Shown here in pieces: positions 1 to 12,700 of a DNA stretch of 64,000 nt. A program made the translations under genes and the position numbers. The notes under the pieces were generated by a model, which saw only the letters and a list, made by a program, of their open reading frames with translations, searched no databases and was not told the DNA's origin. Origin of the DNA: Caenorhabditis elegans (Eukaryota > Nematoda > Chromadorea > Rhabditida > Rhabditidae); contig NC_003284.9 in NCBI RefSeq assembly GCF_000002985.6, forward strand, positions 9,734,001-9,798,000, given 5' to 3'. Within the stretch, counting starts at the first letter, position 1; each line of letters opens with the position of its first letter.

Positions 1-3000
1 TGATCTAATGTACGCCTACCAATGCAAAGTCTCGCTGAATCGGTATCATCGCATGGGAGACCTTCTAACTCAGCGCCATGCATCCGACATCTGGAACATG
101 CCTCGCGCTCCCATCGTTCACCATTTGGTCTGTAATATGTAACATGAGTGTTGCGCTTCACTCCCATTGAGAATACATCTTATACATAAATAACTAAGTT
201 GTGCTTGGAATACTATAGCCTAGAAAAAGTCACCAACACACACGGTGATACTCGTGAGAACTAGGAAGAAGCGTCTTTAGTGCCACCTGACTACTAACCG
301 TAGGATATTATGATGATGGGCTGCCATACACTGATGTTCCGAGTTTCCACAACATAGATAGCAATAGTTGTCCTCCTCAGCATCACATTCACATTCCTGC
401 ATCCCCCGTAACGAACACGCCGAGACACATCTGAAAAAGTAATCTTATTAAATGCGAGCCATTTTCGCTTTTCCTGCTCCCCCCAACACCATCCATCTCC
501 CTTTCCAATAGTGCACACACAAAATTTACATAGTCCCTCGTACTCCCGCATGCAAGCAGTTGTTGTAATGGAGAAGAAGGATAAGTCATCGGGGGCGCTC
601 TTTTATAATGTGGAAATAGCAAGGCACATCTCATTGACTGGCTCAAAACCAATACCAATTCCATTACGAAAGGCTCCCACTTTTCATTAGAAAACTTCTC
701 ATTAGAAGGAGTGATATAGTGAAGTATAAAATAATGTGAATGATAATATTGTCCTTTTAAAACAATCCACAGTTCACAGATGGGTCTTGACAGTTACACT
801 TTTCGATTGTTATTTTATTAATTTTGCGGTTAAAAAAAAAAGACTTTAGACAAGACAATGCTAAAACTAATTTGAGCTGGTTCAAAAGTCACCACCACGA
901 ATTATATTTGTGTTCTTGTTAATTAGTAGATATTTTGTATTTGTCTTTCAGTTTTGTTTCTCGCTTCACTGCTAAGATGTGGAAATCTGAAAAATGTCAA
1001 CTAAACGAAAAAAAACCAATTTCGGTCTCCGACCTCTACCTCCTCCTTCTTCGTTATTCTTTTACTATAACTTTCGTCTTCTTTTCTTTTTCAAAGCCAT
1101 TCCTTCTCTGCTTGCCAATCCTCATTTGTCTTGTGATGAATGGAGGAAAAGGCAAAAATAAAAGCAAAAATGGGGGGGGGGGGGGAGTGAGGGAGAAATT
1201 CATTCGCTTTCAGTTTAAAATACGATTAATGGATGGGAGGTGACTGCCAATTAAAAACACTTTTTGCATGACGGGCTCACTTTTTTTTCGTCCCTTTTGA
1301 GAAAAAGAAGATGGAAAATAGCTCTTCTGAAAATATTATGGCACATACAGAATTCGATATGAAGTTTTTGGATAGAATGTAAAAAAAGAAGTCAATCCGG
1401 TGAATACCGATGAATGTCAGATTACGGTAGAGTAAATAGTAGAAGATGCAATTGGCTCAACTCTTACTCAGCCCCCTGAATTTCAGACAACCTTCAGCTT
1501 TGCATCTGGAACACACAAAACGTCTGGTCTTGTTTTAGGTTGTCCAACAACACTTTTTGTCGTCGTCAAAGATTAATTGAAGTTATATATCCCACCCCGC
1601 GTTAGATCCAAGCGTCATGTGTCACCAATCTTACGCTCGCTGTGTGTCTCAGTTTTCCACAAAATATCTTTACCCCAGGAATCGATAACACCTGTTGTTA
1701 CGGAGTTTGATACCAAAACCGGGATATTTTGGAAGGGTATGTTTTGGTACTTGTTGATCGAAGCGATGTAATGATGATGATGACTAAGAGGGTAATTTGA
1801 TATGTCCTGGAGAATTCTAAAAATTAAAAGAAAGGAGAGGTCTGCACTTGTTGTTTGTTTTCCTAGAAATTCTGAGCGCAGACCTGAAAAAATTAAAAGA
1901 ATTTTACAAAATCATAATTTATTTGGCAATGGCTTCTGGTTTCTGTGTCTGTCTTTTACACGACACATCTAGTTTTGGAAAAACGAGGAAAATGTTCCCA
2001 AGGGATATGCTCCTTAAAGTTACCCTCTGTCCCCGCGTCTTCGTGCCTCAATGTAAGTGAGCGTATTTATATGAGGTTAGTGGGTGGAAGTGACTGAGAG
2101 TGTGCATGGACCCTTTCTTTTTCCAAAAGAAGTGTATGTGGCAACGAATGAGCACAGAAGAAGACGAAGAATTATCATTCATGATCGGCTCGCGCCGTGC
2201 GTTTTGATATGCCCTTGGGAGAGTAAAAGGGTCTAGCGAAAAAAGAAGGCAAGAGTCAAGTCAAAATGATGGGTTATTTTTCCCTCTATACGATTCATTG
2301 TAAACGATAAAAAGAAAGCTGTGAAGAAAAGCTTGTCACGAACACGTTCCGCTTTTTTCTTGTGCCTAGAAGGCCTGGCTCTTCCAGAAAATGTTCGTTT
2401 TAGAGATGATCAATGTTTCATGGGCAGTGAATGTATGAGTGTGCATGTTTAACCCCTTTCGTGACTTCTTCGCAGTTCTATCCATGCGTAAATTTTTGAG
2501 CACATTACGGGAAACTTTGGCGAAATATCTGACAAGCCATGCACATTTCGAGTCATCAATTCAAGAAGGTATATCCTCTTTCGAATGTACTTTTATAATT
2601 TATGGTAAAAATTCTAAACAAGACATCAACACGAAGCGAATGTGATGCATCTTCATTTTCACATTTCGCTTCTGTCACTATCTTTTTGAATCACAATGAA
2701 TTGAAAAGTAGACGAAAAAAACTCCTGTGCTCTGAAAAATCCCCGCTGAGGCTAATTGCGACGACGGAAGCGCGTAAGGAGAGGGAATGGAAAAAGTAAG
2801 CGCCAATTGCACTTCACTACTCCTAAAGTATTGGCCAACGAAAGAATGGAATCGAGCACTTCGGACAATGGATTTTGAATTCTCTCACTCGAAACCTTTT
2901 TGAATAGGCAAGAGCTGCAAAATCCAAAATCGCGCCGATTATAGAGCACAACTTGAGGGCAGCTTGACAGGTTTGACAAGACAAGTGTTAGTATCCATCT

Positions 3001-3735
3001 CAATCACTCATCTTTTTTCCATTCTGTTTCTCTATCCAGATGACTAGCGAAGATGTTTTATAAATACTGAAAAATAGTGATTTTTGAGCAAAAAAGGCTC
3101 AAAATGACTTTAATCTTTTTTGTTTAGAACTCTGAATGTTTGGATAAAAATTTGTTCTCCCCCAAAAATGGCACGCGTAAACTTAAAAACTTTTTAGAGA
3201 AAAAAAGCACAAAATGGTCCAGATTTTATGACTTTAGGCTACTTGAATACTAGAATAGATTGGATTCGATTTACACTTTTCTTTTTGCTCGCATTGCATC
3301 TACTATCGTGGCTCTTCTTTGTCCTGGAGTTCTATTCATACATACTATAAGTATAATCTAGCATACAACATGTACTTTTATGTATTCATTACAATTTTGT
3401 TTCTGAAGCCTTGTTAGTTTTCTTACATAGCTAACTGATAGTTCACGAAACTTGCACTTGTTCTTTTTTTTTCCTTCTTTAACTAGGCGATAAATGAGAA
3501 AAAGGAAAAGCGGGAGCGAACTCTCATTTTGGCCCATAAAAAAAGTCATTATTAGTTGCAAATGGACTTACGTGTTGTTCCTACATACGGTAGCAGCGTT
3601 CTCGGAGCATATGTTTCCTTCCGCTGAGCACATATGAGTCCGATGTTCGTGTTCGCTTGCGGTACTGACGGCGGCAAGTGTAGTGAACATCAGAAAGATA
3701 ATATCGCCGCCTCGGTGCTTCCATCGTATCATCAT
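1..3735 (-). CDS. Secreted cysteine-rich protein resembling the ADAM17 membrane-proximal domain (partial, 3' end off window)
   Basis: Three exons join in phase: 3735-3572, 430-299 and 129 to beyond base 1. Donors are GTAAGT and GTTAGT, acceptors TTTTTCAG and ATATTACAG, so about 141 residues are visible. The first ATG (3735-3733) opens a basic stretch and a hydrophobic core (DIIFLMFTTLAAV), a signal peptide probably cut near VSTA-SE. The mature part starts HMCSAEGNICS and has the spacing C-x4-C-x3-C-x7-C-x-C-x7-C-x2-CC-x6-C. As I remember it, this is almost the spacing of the ADAM17/TACE membrane-proximal domain. More cysteines follow (EACSRC, GLPC, RLC). No prodomain, metalloprotease or disintegrin domain lies between signal peptide and domain, so this is not a normal ADAM. 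The 3.1 kb first intron holds no exon I recognise. The gene lies antisense inside a him-4 intron. The homology is inferred from cysteine spacing only; whether a membrane anchor follows cannot be seen. Confidence 0.62.
1172..1185 (+). repeat. Poly-G tract, 14 G
   Basis: An uninterrupted run of 14 G lies in the first intron of the antisense cysteine-rich gene. Long monoG tracts are recurrent in C. elegans and are known hot spots for deletion when the DOG-1/FANCJ helicase is lost. Confidence 0.95.
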
Positions 3736-5612
3736 ACTGATGACTCCAGGACTGATTAGTCAATGATTACTTTGTTGATTAGGTGAGAAGGGTGTGATTA
3801 AAAGTGCAAAAAGAGCACAATAAAAGCATGGGAAACGTGAATGGCGGGGCGACGACGGCGCGGCACGGCGGGAAGGGGACTGGGAAAAATGGGAGGGAGA
3901 TGGCTTGAAGAAGGCGCTGCTTGCACGGGTGTATGTGTGGTGGGAGAGTGGATGGCTGATGTGGGGGGCTCGCGGCAACAGAGAAGCGCCCCAGCAGATC
4001 GAGACAGAAGACGAGACTCAGAGTGGTAAACACAAGTGGCACGCCCAAATCCTTCACGCATTTCGAGAGAGAACGAGGAATAGAGAATGTGATAGAGAAA
4101 CTGGGAGAATGGAAAATTGCAGTACACGGAAAATGTTCGAGATGCAAAGAGAACAAGCTTGATTAATGAATGGTTCAGACAAGTCAATTCTGAAAAGGTC
4201 ATTCCTTAGAATATATGCAGTGGAACCTACTTGAATAGTGAAAAATCAAGCTAGTTTTATCATTCATGAAGTTTATATACAGTTCAACTTTAATTACTTA
4301 TAGGCTCACTTCACAAGAAATAATATCAGTTAATTAAGAGAATGACTTTTTAAAATTTTATTTAATAGGGATTTCGAGATTAAAAAATTGCATATCTACA
4401 GTTTAGTTTATTAACTTTTAATACCCTTAACTAAGCTGTTTTGTAAAGTTATTTTGTTTTTGAGATAAATATTTCAAAAATGATTGAAGTGCTGAAGGCT
4501 GATAACATGTTCCCACACGGCCAACCGAATTCGTTTAAAATATATACTTCCAAAACATTCATGCAATTTCTGAAATTTTCATTTTTTACATATAAGTATG
4601 TTACTCCGATATTTAAAAGCTTAACATCAGAAAAAGTGCCTCGCCTAAAATAATGACTTTTTCTAGTTGAATGTAGAGAATGCAAGTTGAACTGCCTAGT
4701 CTCTAAATAGTTTTGACCTTTTGAAAAGCAGAATCTGAAAATGCTTGGTAGTAATCGTTTTTCATTCTCTGTCTCTCAAATTCTTTTCACGTTTTCTTCT
4801 TATCTAACAACTTCATCGCAATGAGCAATCATTGGAAGAAAAACTTGATGAATTGCAAAAAAACTATGTTATATATATTTTCCGGTGTACAAAATAGACA
4901 GAAACGTTGTGTTGCGTACCATTTTTTTTCTGGTGTTGCTTTTGGCAAGATGAGTCTAATCTTGGATTATCTCTTTTCAACACAGAAGCTCTCTTTCTTT
5001 TCTTCTCTCAATGTTTAACATTTTTGCCTATTACATTTCCAACATTGTATTTCATGACATCCTAGAAGTACAAGACAGAAAAAAACTCGATTAGTGTAAA
5101 GTCCATTCAAGAATGCTTCGGGATGAATTGAAGAGAGCAAAACAAGAAGAGATCGAAGTGGAAAATTCAAAGAAAATTCGGGAAAGGAAAGGGGAAAATA
5201 AAAGGAATAAAATGAATGAAAAGGGGAAATGGAAATAGAAAATACATATAATTCAAAACAAATTCAAAAGGTATTGTTATTGGTTTCGTGTTTCTTTTTT
5301 GCTGCAAATTGTGGAGGTGGAAAAGGTTGATGAGGGTCTCTGTGAGGCAAACAGAAACAAAAATTGAGGAAAGGTATTGCGAGACAAAAAAAAGAAATAA
5401 AAATTTTACCGAACAAAGACGAATAGAAAAAAAAATGAAAAATTTCATACATGAGTCGCGAGGCCTGGTCGCTAGCTTTTCCAAACCCTCCAATAAATGA
5501 GGGCACAAGGAAGGCTAGAGGACGCCGAGATTGATGAATCATAAAAGTTAAAACGCGCCCTGTCGCCTTTCTTCGATTCATATTTTTCACTATCAAAATG
5601 ACCACTCAATGA

Positions 5613-5622
5613 CCCCCCCCCC
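5613..5622 (-). repeat. Poly-C tract, 10 C (G on the minus strand)
   Basis: A run of ten C, meaning ten G on the minus strand, sits in the large him-4 intron. It belongs to the same class as the tracts at 1172 and 7491. Confidence 0.9.
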
Positions 5623-6242
5623 GTCAGTGCAAAATAATTAAGAATGAAGCTCTCTTAAATTATGAGGTGTTGTCACGAACTAATACGGGAGGTCCAGAAA
5701 TCCTATGAGTGGTTCTTACGCTTATGTTGATAAAGAGAAAAAATAAAACATGAAAGCTTGACTGACACCAGGTTTTCATATGTTTGTCCAAGTCTTACTA
5801 ACGAAGAGCTAGTGTTAAAATCAGGTACACAAAGTTTTGAAGCTTGCCAAAAATACCTACTTGTAGGCCTTTAAATTTAATTTAGTTCCATTGAAACGGT
5901 GTTTTTATCGATAAATTATTTTTTACAAAATGAAAGTTATAGCAAATATATTTTTATTTTTGATGATTAACTTTGTCAGTCGCATACCGTTCTAAAAAGC
6001 TGCATTTATCTCTAAATAAAATTTGTTTTACAAATAAGTGAAAAAAGCTGTTATGACTACTACATGCTTCCGTGAAAGTGTATGGTCAATTTTGCAGAAC
6101 TGACATCTAGAACTAACAACTTCTCCTCGTTTCCCGTTTTTGTTCGGCCATCCGGCCAGTTATTCAATTTTTCAAATCCAGTTCGGTTCAGATTCTCACC
6201 TCGGAGCGTGGTGCTAAAGAGAGCAGCTAAAAACAGCTAACG

Positions 6243-6477
6243 ACTTGACTAGGAATGCCCGTTTGCCTTGGCTCTATGTTTTTGGTGTCAAAATAGTAGG
6301 AATTTTCGTGTTTAAATTCAATTATTTGTAAAACAAGAAGCGTCGAGACATCGACGCATGTAATGCACAAAACATGGAAATATCACTGGGAGGTAGATTG
6401 ATGGGAATCTAAACTGACATTAACTAAGAAAAGAGCATAATAAAAGATGAAATGCCGTTGGGCATTCCTAGTCAAGT
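6243..6477. mobile_element. 235-bp inverted-repeat (MITE-like) element
   Basis: An 18-base sequence, ACTTGACTAGGAATGCCC, at 6243-6260 recurs as its perfect reverse complement at 6460-6477, framing 235 bp. An internal perfect hairpin (stem GCGTCGA, loop 6347-6350) lies at 6340-6357. No open reading frame is present and I see no clear target-site duplication. The size and termini suggest a non-autonomous DNA transposon remnant. I do not recognise the family. Confidence 0.6.
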
Positions 6478-6714
6478 GATGCGGGAGATGTGGAGAAGCA
6501 ACGAACACAATAATACATATGTTTGAATGTGTTACATTTTGGCAAATTGTAAAGTGACAAACGGCCTGGCTAGCTTCTCAAATGATTGTCTGGGATAGCG
6601 GGAACAAGAGAAAACATGCCGAGATTCCATGGTTGGCCGCAAAACGAACACATGAGTGTTTCAAACCAGAAACGAAAACATAGGTACACGATCATCAATT
6701 TTACTTGTTTGCAG

Positions 6715-9700
6715 GATGGAAAACGACTCAATGAAAGCGACGAGGTGGACATTATCGGAAGTACATTGGTAATTGACAACCCTCAAGTAAGAATTTAGAG
6801 AGGATGAGAATTAAAGTGTCATGGAACTTTACAGAAAGAAGTGGAAGGTCGCTACACATGTATCGCTGAAAACAAAGCTGGACGGTCCGAAAAGGATATG
6901 ATGGTAGAAGTACTCTGTAAGTGATTTGATCGAATTGTGGAGTTGTTTAATTAATAAGAAAAAAAAAAGAGTAACTCCTTTCTTTTGCACCCACACACGA
7001 ATTTTTAAGCTTACTCAATTTTAGTATTGAAGAAAATTCTTAAGAGATGCATTAATGTTTTGGAAGCAACATGAGAGCGTCGAGCGTCAAGAAATTAAGA
7101 ATACAATTTTGCTGCCATATTACACTTATTCTTTATACATATGTAGTGTATTTTGATTAATTATCTCTTTTCCATTTATATAAACATGAAACAATTACAG
7201 TGCCTCCGAAACTCTCTAAAGAATGGATCAACGTGGAGGTTCAAGCAGGCGACCCATTGACTCTCGAATGTCCAATTGAGGTAAGGTTTGATTTTTTGTT
7301 GTGTGATCATTGAGCCCAAATTCCTTTTTGTTGTCAACTACACACTCTAGCCCTTGATCGTCTCAATTGTCCCTCACTTTTTTTTTTGAATTTCTCAATG
7401 TTTTCATGGTAGCCGTCGTTTCTTGGGGTTTCAAAAGCGGCTCATATAAAAGAGAACCAAACCGAGAATAGAGAAAAACAGAAAAATGGAGGGGGGGGGG
7501 AGTTAAACAATAGGTCTAAAAAGATGGGGCACCGTCGTTTTCCGTATTCTCCTCTTTTGGAAAGGAATGGTTGAAGAAAGCGGCCCCGCGAAACGACGGG
7601 AGCCAAAGCATTGGCCACATGAAATATTTAAGTGCACTTTGAAAGCTTTGAGAGGCTACCGGATTCCTAGTTACATTGGAAAATTTCTGGTTTTACATAT
7701 CGTGTAATGACAGTAGTTGAGTTCCAAATGAGTATGGGGAAAGAACCATCAAGACTTTTTTAGCATACAGAAACTAGATATCTTGTAAATTTTGCTTTGA
7801 AAAATTGATATGAGATGATGCAGAAATAAAGTAATTTAAACTAAATTATGAACTTTCTGGTTGATTTACAATTTTTCATATTTTATTACCAGAATATAAA
7901 AATTAGTTTTAATGGGTTTTTAGCGCCTTCAGAACATTTTAACGTTGTCATCATTGAAAAGTTTTGGAAATATGTTATTGGGGATGTCAATAAGTCCTAC
8001 ACACTAAATGAAACAAAATTCGCATGTGATCCTCACATAACAGCTAAAAAGAAGCGAGCAAATTTTTGTGACTGGATATGGATAACAAACGGACAGTTAT
8101 TTACGACGTTTCCACGTGTTAGATACTCGGTCAACGTTTGGTAATTTGGCTGCTATTCGAAAACAGTATGGAAAGTACAACTGTTTTATGATAAACATGT
8201 TCTACAAAAAAGGCTCTATATACGTATTGAAACCAATAAAATTATAGTTTAACGGGTCAAAAAAAGTAGCTCCCGTCTGGTGTGTAGAACGCATTTACAT
8301 TTGCGTAATACATAATTTGACAACATTAATTGTCGCCTTTTCAAAAAATCGATATACAACGAGAAAATTTATGATGTTTACTTTATAAGCACCCCTTATA
8401 AAACTTGAAAATTTAAATAAACGTAGCCTCATATATTTGATGGATCATTCATCTCGTTTTTATACATTGTGTAAAGCTACTGATTTCAGGATACATCTGG
8501 CGTTCACATCACATGGTCAAGACAATTTGGAAAAGACGGCCAGTTGGACATGCGCGCACAGGTAACCATCAAATAGTCAACAACTAACTAAAATCAGAAT
8601 TTTAGTCCTCCAGTGACAAGTCAAAACTCTATATTATGCAAGCAACCCCAGAAGATGCTGATTCTTATTCCTGCATTGCAGTCAATGATGCTGGAGGCGC
8701 AGAAGCTGTCTTCCAAGTTACAGTTAATAGTAAGTTTTAAATCCAACAATAACACAATCACGAATAATATTTAAGCTCCACCAAAGATTTTTGGTGATTC
8801 ATTCAGTACAACTGAAATTGTTGCTGACACTACTTTGGAAATCCCTTGTAGAACGGAAGGTATCCCACCGCCTGAAATTAGTTGGTTTTTGGATGGAAAA
8901 CCTATTCTGGAAATGCCTGGTGTAACGGTAAGATAGTGATAATAGTTTGAAGAATGTGATAGTTAAAAACAAACAATTGCAGTACAAACAAGGTGATCTC
9001 AGCCTGCGCATTGATAACATAAAACCAAACCAAGAAGGAAGATATACCTGTGTTGCTGAAAACAAGGCTGGAAGAGCGGAACAAGACACATATGTTGAGA
9101 TATCAGGTAAATAGCTAGAAAAAAATAAATATATCAAATTGAAACGGCTAATGAGGTTTCAGAGCCGCCAAGAGTTGTTATGGCTTCCGAAGTGATGAGA
9201 GTCGTTGAGGGACGGCAAACGACAATTCGTTGCGAGGTTTGTAAAATGGGGTGCAATACAATTCGCGTTTCTATTTGATCGAACTGATACATATAAAAAC
9301 AAGCCAAATATCAAAACTCTTTTTTTGGTAGTTTGTTTAAAAAACTACTGATGAATTTTATTTTATTTACCATGAATAATGAAACCATCTCCGAATTTAG
9401 GTTTGAGTTTTAATTTCAGTTTGAAACATTAAACATAATGTCTATACAAACAAAAATGAGAGTAAAACATTTACCCGTGTTGTCTTCGCGAAGTAGTTTT
9501 TCTTTCGTGAACGCTGGCAACTAGAGACACCCTTTCCTCTCACTTTCTCTTCTTTATGTGACGGCAGTCAACATTGTCTCTGTCGTGCGGGGGTATAGCT
9601 CAGGGGTAGAGCGCTCGCTTTGCATGCGAGAAGTCTGGGGTTCGATTCCCCATACCTCCAGTAATTTTTTTTGTGTTTCTTGCATTATTTGTTTAGCAGT

Positions 9701-12700
9701 GGAGCGCAGTAGTTTTCTACAGCATTAAAACGCTGCAAGGGCATGCGGGGGTATAGCTCAGTGGTAGAGCGCTCCCTTAGCATGGGAGAGGGCTGGGGTT
9801 CAATTCCCCATACCTCCAGAAATTTTTTTTTTTTACCGAAATGTTTTTTAGGTATTCGGAAACCCAGAACCAGTGGTGAATTGGCTCAAAGACGGAGAGC
9901 CGTATACATCTGATCTTCTCCAATTTTCGACCAAACTTTCATATTTACATCTGCGTGAAACAACATTGGCAGATGGTGGAACGTATGTACAGCAGATATC
10001 CGGATCAGAAAAAAACATTATTTTGCAGATACACGTGTATTGCAACAAACAAGGCTGGTGAATCTCAGACAACAACCGACGTTGAAGTATTGGGTAAGTT
10101 TTGAATACCAAGAAAACCGCAAAACATTGAAAACATCATTAACTGGCGTGCGTCACGCTATTTTCAAGAAAGTGTGCAGAATTTTTTATAAGGCACCGAT
10201 AGCCAGAATCAAAAATGATAAAGTTCGGTTTCAGTGCCACCAAGAATTGAAGATGAGGAGCGAGTATTGCAAGGAAAAGAAGGGAACACTTACATGGTTC
10301 ATTGTCAAGTGACGGGAAGACCAGTTCCATATGTTACCTGGAAGCGAAATGGAAAAGAGATCGGTAACTTTGTGCAAAGCTTGAGTATTTTTTTTTTTTA
10401 ATATAATATGGTGATACACCTATATTAACGTACCCCTGAGAGGAATGTTTTGATACCTCACAGTAATAATTTATGTTTCAGAACAATTCAATCCCGTTCT
10501 GCATATCAGAAATGCTACAAGAGCAGACGAAGGAAAGTATTCCTGTATTGCATCCAACGAAGCTGGTACTGCTGTAGCCGATTTCCTGATCGATGTGTTC
10601 ACGAAACCAACTTTTGAAACACATGAAACAACATTCAATATCGTTGAAGGAGAAAGTGCAAAGATTGAATGCAAAATTGACGGTCATCCAAAACCAACAA
10701 TTTCGTGGCTCAAAGGAGGAAGACCATTCAATATGGACAACATAATTCTTTCACCCAGAGGTGACACTCTCATGATTCTCAAAGCTCAGCGATTTGATGG
10801 TGGCCTTTATACTTGTGTTGCAACAAATTCATATGGGGATAGTGAACAGGACTTCAAGGTGAATGTGTACACTAAGCCATACATCGATGAAACAATTGAC
10901 CAAACTCCAAAGGCAGTTGCTGGTGGAGAAATAATCTTAAAGTGCCCAGTTCTCGGTAATCCAACTCCTACTGTTACATGGAAGCGTGGAGATGATGCAG
11001 TGCCAAACGATTCAAGACATACAATTGTTAATAATTACGACTTGAAAATCAATTCGGTCACTACTGAAGACGCAGGACAATACAGTTGTATTGCTGTCAA
11101 TGAAGCTGGAAACTTGACAACTCACTACGCCGCAGAAGTGATTGGAAAACCTACATTTGTTCGAAAGGGAGGAAACCTCTATGAAGTAATTGAAAATGAC
11201 ACTATTACAATGGATTGCGGTGTTACATCTCGGCCGCTTCCAAGTATATCTTGGTTCCGTGGAGACAAGCCAGTGTATTTGTATGACCGCTATTCAATCT
11301 CTCCTGATGGTTCTCACATTACTATCAATAAAGCTAAACTGTCAGACGGAGGAAAATACATTTGCCGTGCATCCAACGAAGCAGGAACTTCTGATATTGA
11401 TCTAATACTTAAAATTCTTGTGCCACCAAAGATCGACAAATCTAACATTATTGGAAATCCTTTGGCTATCGTGGCAAGAACTATTTATTTGGAATGTCCA
11501 ATATCTGGAATTCCACAACCAGACGTCATCTGGACTAAAAACGGAATGGATATCAATATGACGGATAGCAGGGTTATTCTCGCACAAAACAATGAAACAT
11601 TTGGTATTGAAAATGTTCAAGTCACTGATCAAGGAAGATACACTTGCACAGCAACCAATCGTGGAGGAAAAGCATCCCATGATTTCAGTCTTGACGTGCT
11701 ATGTAAGTTTTGTGCATGACCGTTTCAGAAAAAAATTTAATATTCAGCACCACCAGAGTTTGATATTCACGGTACACAACCAACAATTAAGAGAGAGGGT
11801 GACACTATCACTTTGACTTGCCCTATCAAATTGGCTGAAGACATTGCCGATCAAGTGATGGATGTTTCCTGGACCAAAGATAGCAGAGCATTGGACGGCG
11901 ATTTGACAGATAACGTGGATGTGAGTGGTTCATTGGAAATATCAAATTACAAAATTCGTTTGTTGATTAATATCAAGTTTTTACCGAGTTTTTCAACCAT
12001 TTTATAATTAAAATTAAACAAGTGCTCATTAAATTAGATTACATTATATAGATTATTTATAAAACGTTTTTTGCAGATTTCCGACGATGGAAGAAAACTA
12101 ACAATTTCTCAAGCTTCACTTGAAAACGCCGGACTGTACACTTGCATTGCCTTGAATCGTGCAGGAGAAGCTTCGCTCGAGTTCAAAGTGGAAATTCTGT
12201 GTACGAGCCTTGCAACCGTGAAGTGCCGTGAGCACGAAAATAACTATATTGCTCGCCATATGCCGCATGTTGTAACCAAACCCAGAGAAATGTCGCAATC
12301 AGCTAACGCTTATCGTGAGCACATGCGCAAGTATAAAGAGTATCTACAAAAGTACGAAGAAGGACTTCAGAGACAGAGAAATGAGAATATCAGGAGACAG
12401 AATGAGTATTGGGAAATGAGACGAAAGAAAGAGAGCTTTTCAAGTGTAACTTCTACTACTACTACTACTTCTACAACTACTACAACCCCTAGACCAACCA
12501 CTACAACTTTCATAAGTACCACTACCACTACAGTTAAACCACCTATGCCTTGGATTTATAATCCTAAATTTGGTCATCCCACCGGGGCTAATGGGGTAAT
12601 GAATGTTAAGGCTACAGTGCAACATCCCACCAGAAAGTTCCGAACAAAACGAGTTAAGCCTGTATTAAGATGTTTCCTCTATGATCCGTTTAGACACGTG

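Larger units (their letters stand above)
1..6714 (+). other. him-4: Large him-4 intron (5' end off window)
   Basis: The first him-4 exon in the window (6715) starts in the middle of an Ig domain, just after the expected tryptophan. I find no plus-strand exon in 1-6714 that could supply the missing half with a phase-0 donor. The preceding exon therefore probably lies beyond the left edge, making this intron longer than 6.7 kb. Besides the antisense cysteine-rich gene it holds two homopolymer G/C tracts, a GC-rich pyrimidine/purine-skewed stretch at about 3840-4030, and a small inverted-repeat element at 6243-6477. Nothing else here looks like a gene. Confidence 0.6.

Noticed and set aside
1..3735. 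Calling the antisense gene an ADAM metalloprotease (worm ADAM17 orthologue)
   Set aside because: The signal-peptide exon splices in phase straight into the cysteine array, and no HExxH or prodomain sequence is seen on that strand.
3760..4202. Long overlapping minus-strand open frames upstream of the cysteine-rich gene
   Set aside because: Composition is Ser/Pro/Phe-rich from a pyrimidine-rich strand, several frames are open at once, and none shows protein motifs. More likely promoter or 5' UTR.
4809..5190. Plus-strand stretches translating as coiled coil (EQSLEEKLDELQK and RMLRDELKRAKQEE)
   Set aside because: No proper splice acceptor precedes either piece, they do not join in frame, and purine-rich DNA gives such translations by chance. 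A decayed exon remains possible but is unsupported.
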